This document shows, one piece after another, positions 17,883 through 26,779 of a DNA stretch of 64,000 bases. The DNA is from CBDCYS01 sp965226245. Its GTDB lineage: Bacteria > Acidobacteriota > Terriglobia > Bryobacterales > UBA6623. The notes beneath the pieces were generated by a model that was not told the origin of the DNA, made no database searches, and was given only the letters and a program-made list of their open reading frames with translations. The stretch is from contig CBDDCL010000015.1 in the NCBI GenBank assembly GCA_965226245.1, forward strand, positions 4,154,001 through 4,218,000, written 5' to 3'. Positions within the stretch are counted from its first letter, which is position 1; every line of letters starts with the position of its first letter. A program made the position numbers and the translations under genes.

Positions 17883-19244
17883 TCAGGCAGCGGTTGATCG
17901 AAGCTCCCAGTAGTCCTCGAAGTTTCCGCTCATGCGGCAGCAGCGCAGAGCGATGATGGTGTTAGCGCCACGCACGGTCCAGAACATGCCCGAGCGTTTC
18001 AGCCGGGCGCCGATGACAGTCTTGCATCCAGCCTCGACGACGCCCGAGCCGACAAACAGACCTTGCTCGCGGAAGGAGGGATAACACATCCGCTCCGCAT
18101 TGTGCTCGAAGTAGGCTGTTTCCCTCGAAAGCAGGCGAGCCAGATCTTCGCTCGGCGGCGAGAACTCGCGCAGGGCTTTCCCCAACGCCACGATCTTGCC
18201 CTGATCGAGCTTGTTCAACAGCCGCGCGGTGCAGCGTTTGCGGCCCCGCTCATCGTTGGGGAACAGCTTCGCGGAAAGCTCCCACAGATGCTGCCGCGCA
18301 TGGTAGAGATCGACGATCTGAACCGCGCCGGGAAAGTGCTGGTGGGCCAAGTTCCAGATCCACACGGCGCCGTCGCCGATCACGACCTTCTTCTTCGCCC
18401 GGCTCCAGCCCCGCCGCCAAGCTTCGGTGTAGAGCCGCAGGCCGAACTTCTCGGCCCCTTCGATGGCGGCGGTGTAGCTGGTCGAATTCTCGTCGCGCAG
18501 CGGCCGGCCTTGTTCGTCGCTGCTGGTTTGCGTAAAGACGCAGCCCAGCTTGACCTCGCGGGTACGAGCCGGCTGGCCCGCCGTTTTGCCGACGCGGCCG
18601 GTGGTCTCGGCTGCCACAACCGGCACGCCCGTGCCGTCCATCTCGATGTAGAGAACGGGCACGACAGGGGCGCAGACCTGGGGCAGTTCGAGTTGCTTGG
18701 CGCGCTGGATCTCCAGCTGTTCCCGAGCGCCGATGTCGGCGCCCAGAGCTTCGGCTTGCCGCTCGACGGCCTTGGCGGTGACGTCGAGACCGGCCAAGAC
18801 CTCGAGCTGTTCGCGGCCTTGCTCGAAGGAAGTTTCGCTGCCCACCAGCGCCATCATGCGACGCACGCCCGGCGAGCAGGCGCTGCGGACCACGTCGAGT
18901 TCGGCGTCGCGCGGGCACTGTCCCCGGCGGCAATGGGGGCAGACGAAGTAGGCTCGTTCAAAGCGGACCTCTCCCAGCACGGTGGTGAGTTGTTTGGGGC
19001 GGGTGTCGTGATAGCAAGCTTGTTGGCCGCAGGCGCAGGGCTGCTGGCGGGGCGCCGCCTCCGAGCAGGACAGTAACTCGCTCAACACAGCCGCTCCGGC
19101 GCGATGCATCGCGCCGCGAGTGGCCGTCTCGACGGCTTCGAGATCGAATGGGCCGCTCTTACGGCGGCCGCTGAAAATCACTTTGAGCAGTTGCCTCACT
19201 TCTTGGGCGACTTCCTGCTGGATCGTTTCGGCCGTTTTTTTTCC
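17883..19244 (-). CDS. ISKra4-family transposase (ORF B)
   Basis: Given here from the codon at the slippery tract (19244); the frame extends open to an unsupported ATG at 19283, over residues that shadow ORF A. The protein carries a Zn-finger-like cluster (CACGQQACYHD, FVCPHCRRGQCP), then the DDE-type core: VLYIEMDGTGVPVV (first Asp), IGDGAVWIWNLAHQHFPGA with IVDLYHARQHLWEL (second Asp, DxYHA signature), and GLFVGSGVVEAGCKTVIG ending in the Glu region. These are diagnostic of ISKra4 transposases. It is probably produced as a fusion with ORF A through -1 frameshifting at the A8 run 19235-19242. Confidence 0.92.
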   Translation of the reverse strand, partial: GKKTAETIQQEVAQEVRQLLKVIFSGRRKSGPFDLEAVETATRGAMHRAGAAVLSELLSCSEAAPRQQPCACGQQACYHDTRPKQLTTVLGEVRFERAYFVCPHCRRGQCPRDAELDVVRSACSPGVRRMMALVGSETSFEQGREQLEVLAGLDVTAKAVERQAEALGADIGAREQLEIQRAKQLELPQVCAPVVPVLYIEMDGTGVPVVAAETTGRVGKTAGQPARTREVKLGCVFTQTSSDEQGRPLRDENSTSYTAAIEGAEKFGLRLYTEAWRRGWSRAKKKVVIGDGAVWIWNLAHQHFPGAVQIVDLYHARQHLWELSAKLFPNDERGRKRCTARLLNKLDQGKIVALGKALREFSPPSEDLARLLSRETAYFEHNAERMCYPSFREQGLFVGSGVVEAGCKTVIGARLKRSGMFWTVRGANTIIALRCCRMSGNFEDYWELRSTAA

Positions 19245-19594
19245 TGGGGGGTGAGCGTCTCCTCGACGGGCCGGAGCCGGCAAATCTTCTCGTTGACGTC
19301 GAGCAGTTCTCGGCTCAGTTCCCGGAAGCGGTGAAAAGCCTCGACCTCGCGTTGCGCCTTGCGCCGTTGGGCGGGCGAAGAAAAGGTCTCACTCACGGTT
19401 TTTCCGTTCACCTTCTTGGTGAGGCGGTAGTTCGGACCATGAGCCGGCTGACCGGGCTGATGGCAGCGGCAATTCGGTTTGCCGCAGCGGCCGCTGATGG
19501 CGCTGATCGAGCCGCTGCGAAGGTCCCCCACTTGGAGGATCTGGGAGAGAATGTCGGTTCGTTGAATTTCGAGTGTGGCGAGAGATTCGGACAA
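19196..19594 (-). CDS. ISKra4 upstream protein (ORF A, DUF6788-like)
   Basis: 132 residues. Conserved features are GSISAISGRCGKPNCRC with a paired-Cys/His motif, PAHGPNYRLTKKVNGKT, and a helical C-terminal half ending in a basic tail (RPKRSSRKSPKK). The same protein precedes the second ISKra4 at 35198-35647. Its last 49 bases overlap ORF B in the -1 frame. The overlap begins at GAA AAA AAA CGG, which contains the heptamer A-AAA-AAA. It is likely the N-terminal DNA-binding part of the transposase. Confidence 0.85.
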   Translation of the reverse strand: MSESLATLEIQRTDILSQILQVGDLRSGSISAISGRCGKPNCRCHQPGQPAHGPNYRLTKKVNGKTVSETFSSPAQRRKAQREVEAFHRFRELSRELLDVNEKICRLRPVEETLTPQEKKRPKRSSRKSPKK

Positions 19595-19695
19595 AGCACA
19601 CCTCCTTTGTCCTAACGTATCACAACGTAAGGATTCTCATCGCAAGAAAAGAAACCCGCAAGGTCCCACATTCATGTCGCGCACCCAGGTGGCAA

Positions 19696-20117
19696 TGCCG
19701 CCCCCTGCAGCCACTCGGATTGTGATACGCTTGGTGTTCTTAGGCCAGTCGTTTTACGGCTGGCAGGCCCGGCCGCTCAAGGTTTGTCAGCCCGCTTTAA
19801 CGGGCTTCCCTCTGCCCAACGGAAATCTATACGTTGCGGCATCATTGGCGCACTACACAAGCAACCCGTCATGGCAGCGCCCGAGACGCTGATACGCCTA
19901 TGGGGGGGGCAGCAGCCGGATTATTGGTGGAACGCGATTTACCATAGCTATCCGCCGGATAAGTGCTATCTAGTTCGTTTCGAGGAGTTAGTCCTACTCG
20001 CGGTCGCGGAACTCTTCGTACCAGTTTTCGACAATGTGGATCACGGACGAGGAGCCTTCGGCGATCTGTTCCGGGACACGAAATGGCGCCGGTCGCGGCG
20101 GAGAAAGCCACATCGCC
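19696..20117. other. Intergenic stretch, nothing identified
   Basis: About 420 bp between the right ISKra4 target duplicate and the sulfatase stop codon. It holds a small hairpin AGCCCGCTTTAACGGGCT near 19789 of the kind scattered through this genome. A possible 127-residue frame here lacks a ribosome site and any recognisable motif, and I do not call it. Confidence 0.5.
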
Positions 20118-22670
20118 TCACTGGATATACCCCAACGACCGCAGGGTCCGTAACTGCTCGGGTGTAAGCGGCGAATCCTCGCCGCGGGTGAAGTGTTGCG
20201 CCAGAGATTGGTGCGCCTCGAACTGCTCTTCCAAGAACTGGGTGTATTTCTTCACCAGGTCAGGCCGGTCCTCGTGCAGGCTTTTGAGACAGTAGGGGTC
20301 GTTCCACAGGTCGTAGACGAGCAGCGGGACCGGCCGACGTTCTCTCTGTGGCCGCTCGTCGTTTTCCGGGTCTTGGTTGATCTCGAGCGAAGCCCCCCAG
20401 CGCCCATCGATCACCTCGATCCGCCCCCGCAGTTTGCCTGTGTTGGCATCCTCGTAGAACTCATCGAAAATGACGGGCCGCGGCTCCCAGCCTTGTTTCC
20501 CTAGCAGCAAGGGGACCAGCGATTGCCCCTGCATCACCTCGGGCATGGGAAGATCCGCGAGGTCAAGAATGGTCGGCAGCATGTCGATCATCGAGACCGG
20601 CTGTCTGAAACGCTGCCCGGGATTGATGTGCCCCGGCCAGACGAAGATCATCGGGATGCGTGTCACCCCGGGCCGGAGCAGCGGTGTCCACTGGGGCGGT
20701 AGAGGGTCCAGCACGGCGATAGCATAATCCTGCGAGCCCGCCGCAGCGCCGTGGTCGGAAGCGATGATGAGCAGCGTGTTCTCCCACTCGCCTGTAGCCT
20801 TCAGCCGTTCCACCAGGCGGCCGATCTGATAGTCCTGGTGAGCCATGCCCTCGGCGTAGAGGCCACGCTTGCCGTCGAAATAGGCGATGCGGTCGACGCC
20901 GGCCTTGTCAAAGGCGTCCCCCCACGGACCCCATCGGCGGTTCGTGGCCTTCAGCTTTTTCTCCCATTCGTCCAGCATCTTGCGGCGCTCGGGACTGACA
21001 AAGAGGCCGGCAAACGGGGCCGGAGGGTTGTGGGGGCCGTGTACGTCCGTAGTCTGGAAGTGCACCCAGTAAGGCTCGCCACGGTACTCTCCGCGCCACT
21101 TCCAGAAGTCCGCGTGGAGTTCCCGGGTCGAGTGTGAGGTCGGCTCGACACTTTTTTCGCGCAACACGTCCACTCCACGATCCAGGTTGCTCATCGTCGC
21201 GGCGTTGGGGTTGGAGGTAAACAGAGCTGTCTGGTACCCGGCGCGGTGCAGATGCTCGGGAAGGGTCAGTATTTGCTCCGGCGGAGCGTTGCGGTTGTTC
21301 TTCATGCCCCCCATCACGCTGTGTTGCAGCGAAGTGAGAAAGGAGAGGTTCGATGGCCTCGTCCACCCCGCGTTGCTGTAAGCACGCTCAAAGAGGGCCC
21401 CCTCGGCGGCTAATCTCTCCATGTTGGGCGTCGTGCGGCGGTTGTAGCCATAAACGCTCATATAGTCAGCGCCCGCGCCGTCAATGATGTAGAAGATGAT
21501 GTTGGGTTTCTCGGTGGTCCGTGAGCCGCTCAGAGTTGGCGCGGCCCACAGCGCTACGGTTCCGGCACGGTCGGCCTCGGCCTCCAGCGACAGTGTCACC
21601 GTGCGCCCCGCAAGATGGGACATATCCAGGCTGCGCTGCGCCCACTTCTCCTTGTCTCCGTAGGCTTCCTGAAGAAGGTGCTCGGTTGCTTGGCCTTCGG
21701 GATGAGCGGTGACTCGAAAGGTCACCGGGGCATCGTCGCGCAGCACGCCAAGGCCGACATCCAGGCGTCCATGCTGGGGGATGCGCACGCGATATTCGAT
21801 CCTCGCCGGGGCATGGGTGTAAAGGGTGCGGCGGTGGGCCTGGTCGCGGGCCTCGGTTTTCACCCCCACCGGAGCGCCGGCGTAGCGTGCCTCCTTGGGG
21901 ATGACGCTTATCGAGAGAATGTCGATGCTGACCGGCTCGTGGGACCGAATCCCCACGCCTAGTTGACGCCAAGGACCCTCCCACTGCTTCGAGTAGTCCA
22001 TGGACCAGTCGGCGCGCATGACGTAGGTTTGTTCCGAGCCGTCCCGGATCACCGGAACGGGGGGGCTCCCAAACAAGAACGGATTTCTATCCCATGGCTC
22101 GGGCCCGATTTTCTCTCGAAGATTGAATCCGATACTGATTCCTTCGACCTTGTCCGAAGAGCGTGCCCGCACTAAGATGTCGCCCCACTCTTCGCGCCGC
22201 CAGTCGGGCAAATCAATGTAGATGGCGCCCTTCAGGTTCGGACGGTCGTTCCACGGTGATTTGTAATCGTTGGCCTTCGTGAGGCTGATTCGCAGACTGT
22301 CATCGGTGCGCGATACTTTCGCCGGCCTGATCGCTGGTGGCAGGGGAACGATGGGCTTCCAGTCGGGCTGCGGCTCATCGAAGCGCCACTCGACGGGAAC
22401 CGGAACATCGGCGGGCACCTCGGAGCCGACGACGGTGGCGGCCTCGAGGTGGTCTTCGAGGTGCAGCGGGACCTCGGCGGTCAGCGGACTGGGGCCGCTT
22501 TGACAGGTGGTCAACGTCAATAGTGGCGAGATCGCCGCTAAGAGCAGGACAAAGCCGGGGAACTGGAACCGTTGCAGGCTCTTGCGATACTTGATCGTCC
22601 GAGTGGGCACGTGGCTCAATTCTAACGCCTGGCGGATGATGGTAACAAGCACTTGCCACCAGCTATCCAA
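20118..22670 (-). CDS. Sulfatase-superfamily protein with a large N-terminal extension
   Basis: 850 residues. Residues about 28-55 form a signal or lipoprotein-like segment (FVLLLAAISPLLTLTTC). Residues 60-390 are a beta-rich domain of unknown type with paired carbohydrate-module-like strands. From NIIFYIIDGAGADYMSVYG on is an alkaline-phosphatase-fold sulfatase domain with TLPEHLHRAGYQTALFTSN and the metal motif LLIIASDHG. At the catalytic position the usual CxPSR (formylglycine precursor) is replaced by TRPSN within NAGWTRPSNLSFLTS. The nucleophile is thus probably Thr, and classical sulfatase activity is doubtful. An alternative GTG start lies at 22610. It acts outside the cytoplasm. Confidence 0.82.
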   Translation of the reverse strand: MDSWWQVLVTIIRQALELSHVPTRTIKYRKSLQRFQFPGFVLLLAAISPLLTLTTCQSGPSPLTAEVPLHLEDHLEAATVVGSEVPADVPVPVEWRFDEPQPDWKPIVPLPPAIRPAKVSRTDDSLRISLTKANDYKSPWNDRPNLKGAIYIDLPDWRREEWGDILVRARSSDKVEGISIGFNLREKIGPEPWDRNPFLFGSPPVPVIRDGSEQTYVMRADWSMDYSKQWEGPWRQLGVGIRSHEPVSIDILSISVIPKEARYAGAPVGVKTEARDQAHRRTLYTHAPARIEYRVRIPQHGRLDVGLGVLRDDAPVTFRVTAHPEGQATEHLLQEAYGDKEKWAQRSLDMSHLAGRTVTLSLEAEADRAGTVALWAAPTLSGSRTTEKPNIIFYIIDGAGADYMSVYGYNRRTTPNMERLAAEGALFERAYSNAGWTRPSNLSFLTSLQHSVMGGMKNNRNAPPEQILTLPEHLHRAGYQTALFTSNPNAATMSNLDRGVDVLREKSVEPTSHSTRELHADFWKWRGEYRGEPYWVHFQTTDVHGPHNPPAPFAGLFVSPERRKMLDEWEKKLKATNRRWGPWGDAFDKAGVDRIAYFDGKRGLYAEGMAHQDYQIGRLVERLKATGEWENTLLIIASDHGAAAGSQDYAIAVLDPLPPQWTPLLRPGVTRIPMIFVWPGHINPGQRFRQPVSMIDMLPTILDLADLPMPEVMQGQSLVPLLLGKQGWEPRPVIFDEFYEDANTGKLRGRIEVIDGRWGASLEINQDPENDERPQRERRPVPLLVYDLWNDPYCLKSLHEDRPDLVKKYTQFLEEQFEAHQSLAQHFTRGEDSPLTPEQLRTLRSLGYIQ

Positions 22671-22862
22671 TCGTAGCAGCGCCCGAGACGGTTCGCACGG
22701 CTGGTCTTAGCAGCTCAAGAGCCCGGCCATGCAACCGGCTTGGATGGGGATCAGTGGTGGTAACGTTGTTTTCGCGCGGGAGCCTCAACGGGCGCAGGGG
22801 GCAGTTCATGGGATCACCGCTATTGCCCTTCGGGCCTCGTATCTACTAAGGTTAGAAGCAGA

Positions 22863-24887
22863 GTGACTCTACGGCTCGGGATCGCTGCGTTGCTGGGAAC
22901 GGCGCTGCTGCTCGTGGCCGCCGCGCCGAGGAGTGAATACCGCGACTCCGAGCGCAAACACTGGTCGCTGCTGGAACGAACGCAGCCGCACGTTCCCGCG
23001 TTCTCCGCTGGAACCGGCGAGGAATGGATCCGAAGTCCGGACTCGCCCCAGCCGCTGCGTGACTCCGTTGAAGCGATCGACGCTTTCGTCCTCTCGCGAC
23101 TGAACGAGGAAGGTCTGCGGCCGGCGTCCCCGGCGGACCGGCGGACGCTCATCCGGCGGCTTTATTTCGACCTGATCGGGCTGCCGCCGACTCCGGCTGA
23201 AGTTGCCGACTTTCTGACCGATAAATCCCCCGGCGTCTACCTGAAGCTGGTGGATCGCCTGCTGGCAAGTCCTCACTACGGCGAACGCTGGGCGCAGCAT
23301 TGGCTCGATGTGGTCCGTTTCGCCGAGTCAGAAGGATTCGAGTATGACAGCCACCTTCCGGGAGCCTGGCGTTTCCGCGACTACGTGATTCAGTCGTTCA
23401 ATAACGACAAGCCATACGATCAGTTCATCCGCGAACAATTGGCCGGGGACGAAATCGATCCCAGCCGGAACGAATACAAGATCGCGGCGGGCTTCCACCG
23501 CTTGGGGGCGGTTCGGCGCAATGCCGGCAATCAAGAAGTCGCCGGCAGCCGCAACGAAGTGCTCACGGGACGGACCGACATTATTGGTGCGGCCTTCCTG
23601 GGGCTGACGGTCGGATGCACGCGCTGTCACGATCACATGTTCGATCCGATTCGGCAAAAGGACTACTACCGCCTGCAAGGGTTTCTGGCGGCAACGCGGG
23701 AGCACAACCTCGTCCTCGCCAGCGAAGAGACACAAGCCGCCTGGAAGGCAAAAACCGAAGAGATCAAGAAGAAGGTCAAAGAGCTAAAGGAAAAGGCCAA
23801 AAAGCTGTCAACCGAAGAGCGAAAGCCGGTTAATGCCGAAGCCGCCCGTCTGGAGGCCACGCTTCCCGAGCCGCTCCCAACGATTTGCAGCATCGAGAAC
23901 GTCGACGAAAAACGGACGCAAATCCACGTTCTCGAACGCGGCAATTGGGACAACAAGGGTGATGCGGTCAACATCCGCGCCCTGGGCGTGCTGCTGCCCG
24001 AAGGCGCGGGCGAGCTGCCGCCGGATACGAAGAACCCCCGCACCAAGCTCGCCGACTGGATCGCCGGCCCGGATCATCCGCTCACGGCCCGGGTGATGGT
24101 GAACCGCATCTGGCAATATCATTTCGGGCAGGGAATCGTGCGAACCGCCAACGACTTCGGGTTCAACGGCGACCGCCCAAGTCATCCTGAGTTGCTCGAT
24201 TTTCTCGCCAACGAGTTCGTCGACAGCGGCTGGAGCGTCAAGCACATGCATCGCTTGATCGTTCTGAGCCAGAGCTATCGTCAATCCTCGCGCTCAGCGC
24301 ATGAGGCGACCGGCATCAAGAAAGATCCCGAAAACAGGCTGCTGTGGCGCTTCAGCCGGCGGCGTCTGCAGGCCGAAGAGATTCGCGACTCCATGCTGGC
24401 GGTTGCGGGCAAGCTCAACACCAGGATGGGCGGCAAGAGCATCATTGTTCCGGTCGAGGAGGGTTTGGTCAAGCTGCTCTACAAACCGTCCCAATGGAAG
24501 GTGGCCGAGGATCGCAGCGAACACTACCGCCGCTCGGTCTACCTGATGGCCAAGCGCAATCTGCGCGTGCCCTTCATGGAGGTGTTCGATCAGCCGACGC
24601 TGCAAACCAGTTGCTACCGCCGCGAGTCGAGCACCCACGCGCCGCAAGCGCTGGAACTACTCAACGGAGACCTGTCGAACGAACTTGCGGCTGCTTTCGC
24701 GGAGCGGCTGGAACGCGAAGTCGGGTCGAACAAAATGCAGCAAGTCGAACGGGCGTACCTGCTGGCGGCGGGCCGCGGTCCGACCGAGCAGGAGCGAAAG
24801 CTTGGAGTCGAGTTTCTCGAGGAACAACCGCTGCGCGAGTTTGCTCTGGCGATGTTCAATTTGAATTCGTTTTTGTATTTGAATTGA
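22863..24887 (+). CDS. DUF1549/DUF1553 (PSD1-type) exported protein
   Basis: 674 residues with a signal peptide at 1-22. DUF1549 covers about 60-270: AIDAFVLSRLNEEGLRPAS, RRLYFDLIGLPPTPAEV, LLASPHYGERWAQHWLDVVR and the CTRCHDHMFDPI motif with a CxxCH heme-like signature. A Lys/Glu-rich coiled coil follows at about 295-330. DUF1553 begins at TKLADWIAGPDHPLTARVMV and ends QTSCYRRESSTHAPQALELLN. These paired domains are found in Planctomycetota, Verrucomicrobiota and Solibacter-type Acidobacteriota, usually beside DUF1501 genes as here. The function is not proven. GTG 22863 is the start used. Confidence 0.92.
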   Translation: MTLRLGIAALLGTALLLVAAAPRSEYRDSERKHWSLLERTQPHVPAFSAGTGEEWIRSPDSPQPLRDSVEAIDAFVLSRLNEEGLRPASPADRRTLIRRLYFDLIGLPPTPAEVADFLTDKSPGVYLKLVDRLLASPHYGERWAQHWLDVVRFAESEGFEYDSHLPGAWRFRDYVIQSFNNDKPYDQFIREQLAGDEIDPSRNEYKIAAGFHRLGAVRRNAGNQEVAGSRNEVLTGRTDIIGAAFLGLTVGCTRCHDHMFDPIRQKDYYRLQGFLAATREHNLVLASEETQAAWKAKTEEIKKKVKELKEKAKKLSTEERKPVNAEAARLEATLPEPLPTICSIENVDEKRTQIHVLERGNWDNKGDAVNIRALGVLLPEGAGELPPDTKNPRTKLADWIAGPDHPLTARVMVNRIWQYHFGQGIVRTANDFGFNGDRPSHPELLDFLANEFVDSGWSVKHMHRLIVLSQSYRQSSRSAHEATGIKKDPENRLLWRFSRRRLQAEEIRDSMLAVAGKLNTRMGGKSIIVPVEEGLVKLLYKPSQWKVAEDRSEHYRRSVYLMAKRNLRVPFMEVFDQPTLQTSCYRRESSTHAPQALELLNGDLSNELAAAFAERLEREVGSNKMQQVERAYLLAAGRGPTEQERKLGVEFLEEQPLREFALAMFNLNSFLYLN

Positions 24888-24919
24888 GCGGGGAGATTTA
24901 GTAGGGGCGGGAACCGCTC

Positions 24920-25014
24920 CTGAAAAATGGGGACCGTCCCAAGCGCCGGCCACAACGAGTGCTGATTTCCAAGGCATCGGTGGGGCGCGAAGTGGACTGT
25001 CCCCGATTTTTCAG
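24920..25014. repeat. MITE-like inverted-repeat unit, family D copy 2
   Basis: Left arm CTGAAAAATGGGGACCGTCC (24920-24939) and right arm GGACTGTCCCCGATTTTTCAG (24994-25014; the last base completes the pairing) are near-perfect inverted repeats around 54 bp. It lies between the DUF1549 and DUF1501 genes, so it separates what would otherwise be a tight gene pair. Similar ends bound 33716-33826. Confidence 0.65.
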
Positions 25015-25034
25015 GGCCGCGGCGCGGAGTCAAT

Positions 25035-26453
25035 ATGCCGGAACATATTCGCTGGACACGCAATCGGCGCGAATTCATCTCGGATGCATTTTGCGGATTC
25101 GGCTCGCTGGCGATGACGTCGATGCTGGCCAATGAGCAGCTTTGCGCCGACCCAACCAACCCGCTGGCTCCCAAGCCGCCTCATCAGGACGCCAAAGCCA
25201 AGTCGGTCATTTTCTTGTTCATGGCGGGCGGGCCGAGCCACATCGAAACGTTCGATCCCAAGCCGCTGCTCAACAAACTCGACGGCCAGCCTCGCCCGGC
25301 GGAATTCGGCGAGGCGAAATACCAGTTCGTTGACAAGACCGCCAAGCTGCTCGGTACCCAGCGCACGTTCAAAAAATACGGCCAAAGCGGAATCGAAGTC
25401 TCCGACCTGTTTCCGAACATGGCGCAATGGGTGGACGACATGGCGGTGATCCGCTCCTGCCACGGCGACATGGTGGTGCACTCCGCCGCCCAATACCAGC
25501 TTTTCAGCGGGCGCATCGTTCCCGGCTTCCCGAGCATGGGCTCGTGGGTCGTTTACGGCCTGGGAACCGAGAGCGAATCGCTGCCGGCCTACGTCGTCAT
25601 GCCGGACCCCGACGGCGCCCTCGAAGCAGGTCAGCCGATGTATACCAACGGCTTCTTGCCGGCCGTGTACCAGCCTACGATGTTCAAGCCGGGCGACAAG
25701 CCGGTCTTGAACCTCGGCTTGCCTCGGGGCGTTTCTCCGGACGGGCGCCGCAAGACGCTTGACTTGATTCGTGAGCTGAACGAAGCGACGCTCCAGCCCG
25801 GCGACCATGAGCTGAACGCGCGCGTGAAAGCCTACGACCTGGCTTTCAAGATGCAGACCGAAGCGCCGGAAGTCCTCGATACCTCAACCGAGGCTCAGGA
25901 AACTCTTGACCTTTACGGGATTGGCGAGGGCCAGCCGGATGATTACGGGCGGCGCTGCTTGCTGGCGCGGCGGCTGGTCCAAAAAGGCGTGCGGTTTGTC
26001 TGCGTCGTCTCCGGGGGCGGTCCCGGCAATCTGCAGTGGGACGCCCATGACGACATCGAAGAGAACCACCTGCGCATGGCCGCGGAAACCGACAAGCCGG
26101 TTGCCGGTCTGCTGGGGGACCTCAAGCGCCGCGGCATGCTGGATTCGACGCTGGTCGTCTGGGGCGGGGAATTCGGGCGCTCCCCCGAAGCGCAAAAAAG
26201 CAAAGGCCGCGATCACCACAACCTCGGCTTCACCATGTGGATGGCCGGCGGCGGTATCAAAGGCGGACAAGTCGTCGGCGCTACCGATGATATCGGGCTG
26301 CGGGCAATCAAAGACCCCTGCCACTTCCGCGACATTCACACTACCATCCTGCACCAGCTTGGCCTCGACCAGGATAAGCTCAGCTACCTCCACCTGGGCC
26401 GCAAAGAGCGTCTGACCCAGGTTCACGGCAGCGTGATCCAGCAGATCGTCTGA
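25035..26453 (+). CDS. DUF1501 domain protein, Tat-exported
   Basis: 472 residues. The N-terminus TRNRREFISDAFCGFGSLAM is a twin-arginine-type signal. The DUF1501 domain begins KSVIFLFMAGGPSHIETFDP and has the metal/sulfatase-fold-like phrases AVIRSCHGDMVVHSAAQYQL, VVWGGEFGRSPEAQ, GRDHHNLGFTMWMAGGGIKG and DIHTTILHQLGLD (each shorter than 21 residues here). DUF1501 is distantly alkaline-phosphatase-like and is nearly always encoded beside DUF1549/DUF1553 proteins, as here. The pair probably works together in the periplasm on an unidentified polymer. Confidence 0.93.
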   Translation: MPEHIRWTRNRREFISDAFCGFGSLAMTSMLANEQLCADPTNPLAPKPPHQDAKAKSVIFLFMAGGPSHIETFDPKPLLNKLDGQPRPAEFGEAKYQFVDKTAKLLGTQRTFKKYGQSGIEVSDLFPNMAQWVDDMAVIRSCHGDMVVHSAAQYQLFSGRIVPGFPSMGSWVVYGLGTESESLPAYVVMPDPDGALEAGQPMYTNGFLPAVYQPTMFKPGDKPVLNLGLPRGVSPDGRRKTLDLIRELNEATLQPGDHELNARVKAYDLAFKMQTEAPEVLDTSTEAQETLDLYGIGEGQPDDYGRRCLLARRLVQKGVRFVCVVSGGGPGNLQWDAHDDIEENHLRMAAETDKPVAGLLGDLKRRGMLDSTLVVWGGEFGRSPEAQKSKGRDHHNLGFTMWMAGGGIKGGQVVGATDDIGLRAIKDPCHFRDIHTTILHQLGLDQDKLSYLHLGRKERLTQVHGSVIQQIV

Positions 26454-26460
26454 GCCCCGC

Positions 26461-26674
26461 CCAGCAGGTCCGTGTGCGACTGAAAGTCGCCTGAAGCGTG
26501 ACTTGGCCGAAACAGAGCCGCGCCCGCAAGGGTGCGGTCCAGTCTGCCAGTGACCGCATTGCTATGGGGGCGCCCGACGCAATGACTACCGTTGACCGCA
26601 CCCTTGCGGGCGCGGCTCTGTTCAAAACCCTCGCTGGAAGCTGACCGCCTCAAAGGCGGCGGGTTCAGACCTGG
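26461..26674 (+). repeat. Composite multi-hairpin repeat, family A copy 2
   Basis: Same components as 9906-10134 in the opposite orientation: GCGACTGAAAGTCGC, then the long arms starting ACAGAGCCGCGCCCGCAAGG, then CCGCCTCAAAGGCGG and a GGGTTCAGACCTGG tail. The loop-side centre between the arms has diverged most while the arms are almost unchanged. It fills most of the gap between the DUF1501 and PQQ-propeller genes. Confidence 0.8.
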
Positions 26675-26779
26675 CAATGGAAACTGAACTGCGGCCCCAT
26701 CCCAAACAGCATCTGATTCCCGCTACGATAGTCCTTTCAAGCTCTACAAGAAAACAAACCTGTCATTGGAGGAGGCCGC

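Larger units (their letters stand above)
17858..19686 (-). mobile_element. Complete ISKra4-family insertion sequence, copy 1
   Basis: About 1829 bp. Terminal inverted repeats at 17858-17880 and 19664-19686 match at 22 of 23 positions, starting GGGTGCGCGACAT. A 9-bp direct repeat AGGTGGCAA flanks both ends (17849-17857 and 19687-19695), showing a simple transposition event. It encodes two minus-strand frames, a 132-residue upstream protein and the transposase, overlapping at an A8 tract. Intact ends, intact frames and an exact target duplication suggest recent insertion. Confidence 0.92.

Noticed and set aside
18063..19076. 337-residue plus-strand open frame
   Set aside because: It lies antisense to the ISKra4 transposase; the same shadow occurs at 34290-35111 opposite the second element.
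19784..20167. 127-residue plus-strand open frame next to ISKra4
   Set aside because: No ribosome site, no motif, irregular composition, and it overlaps the sulfatase 3' end.
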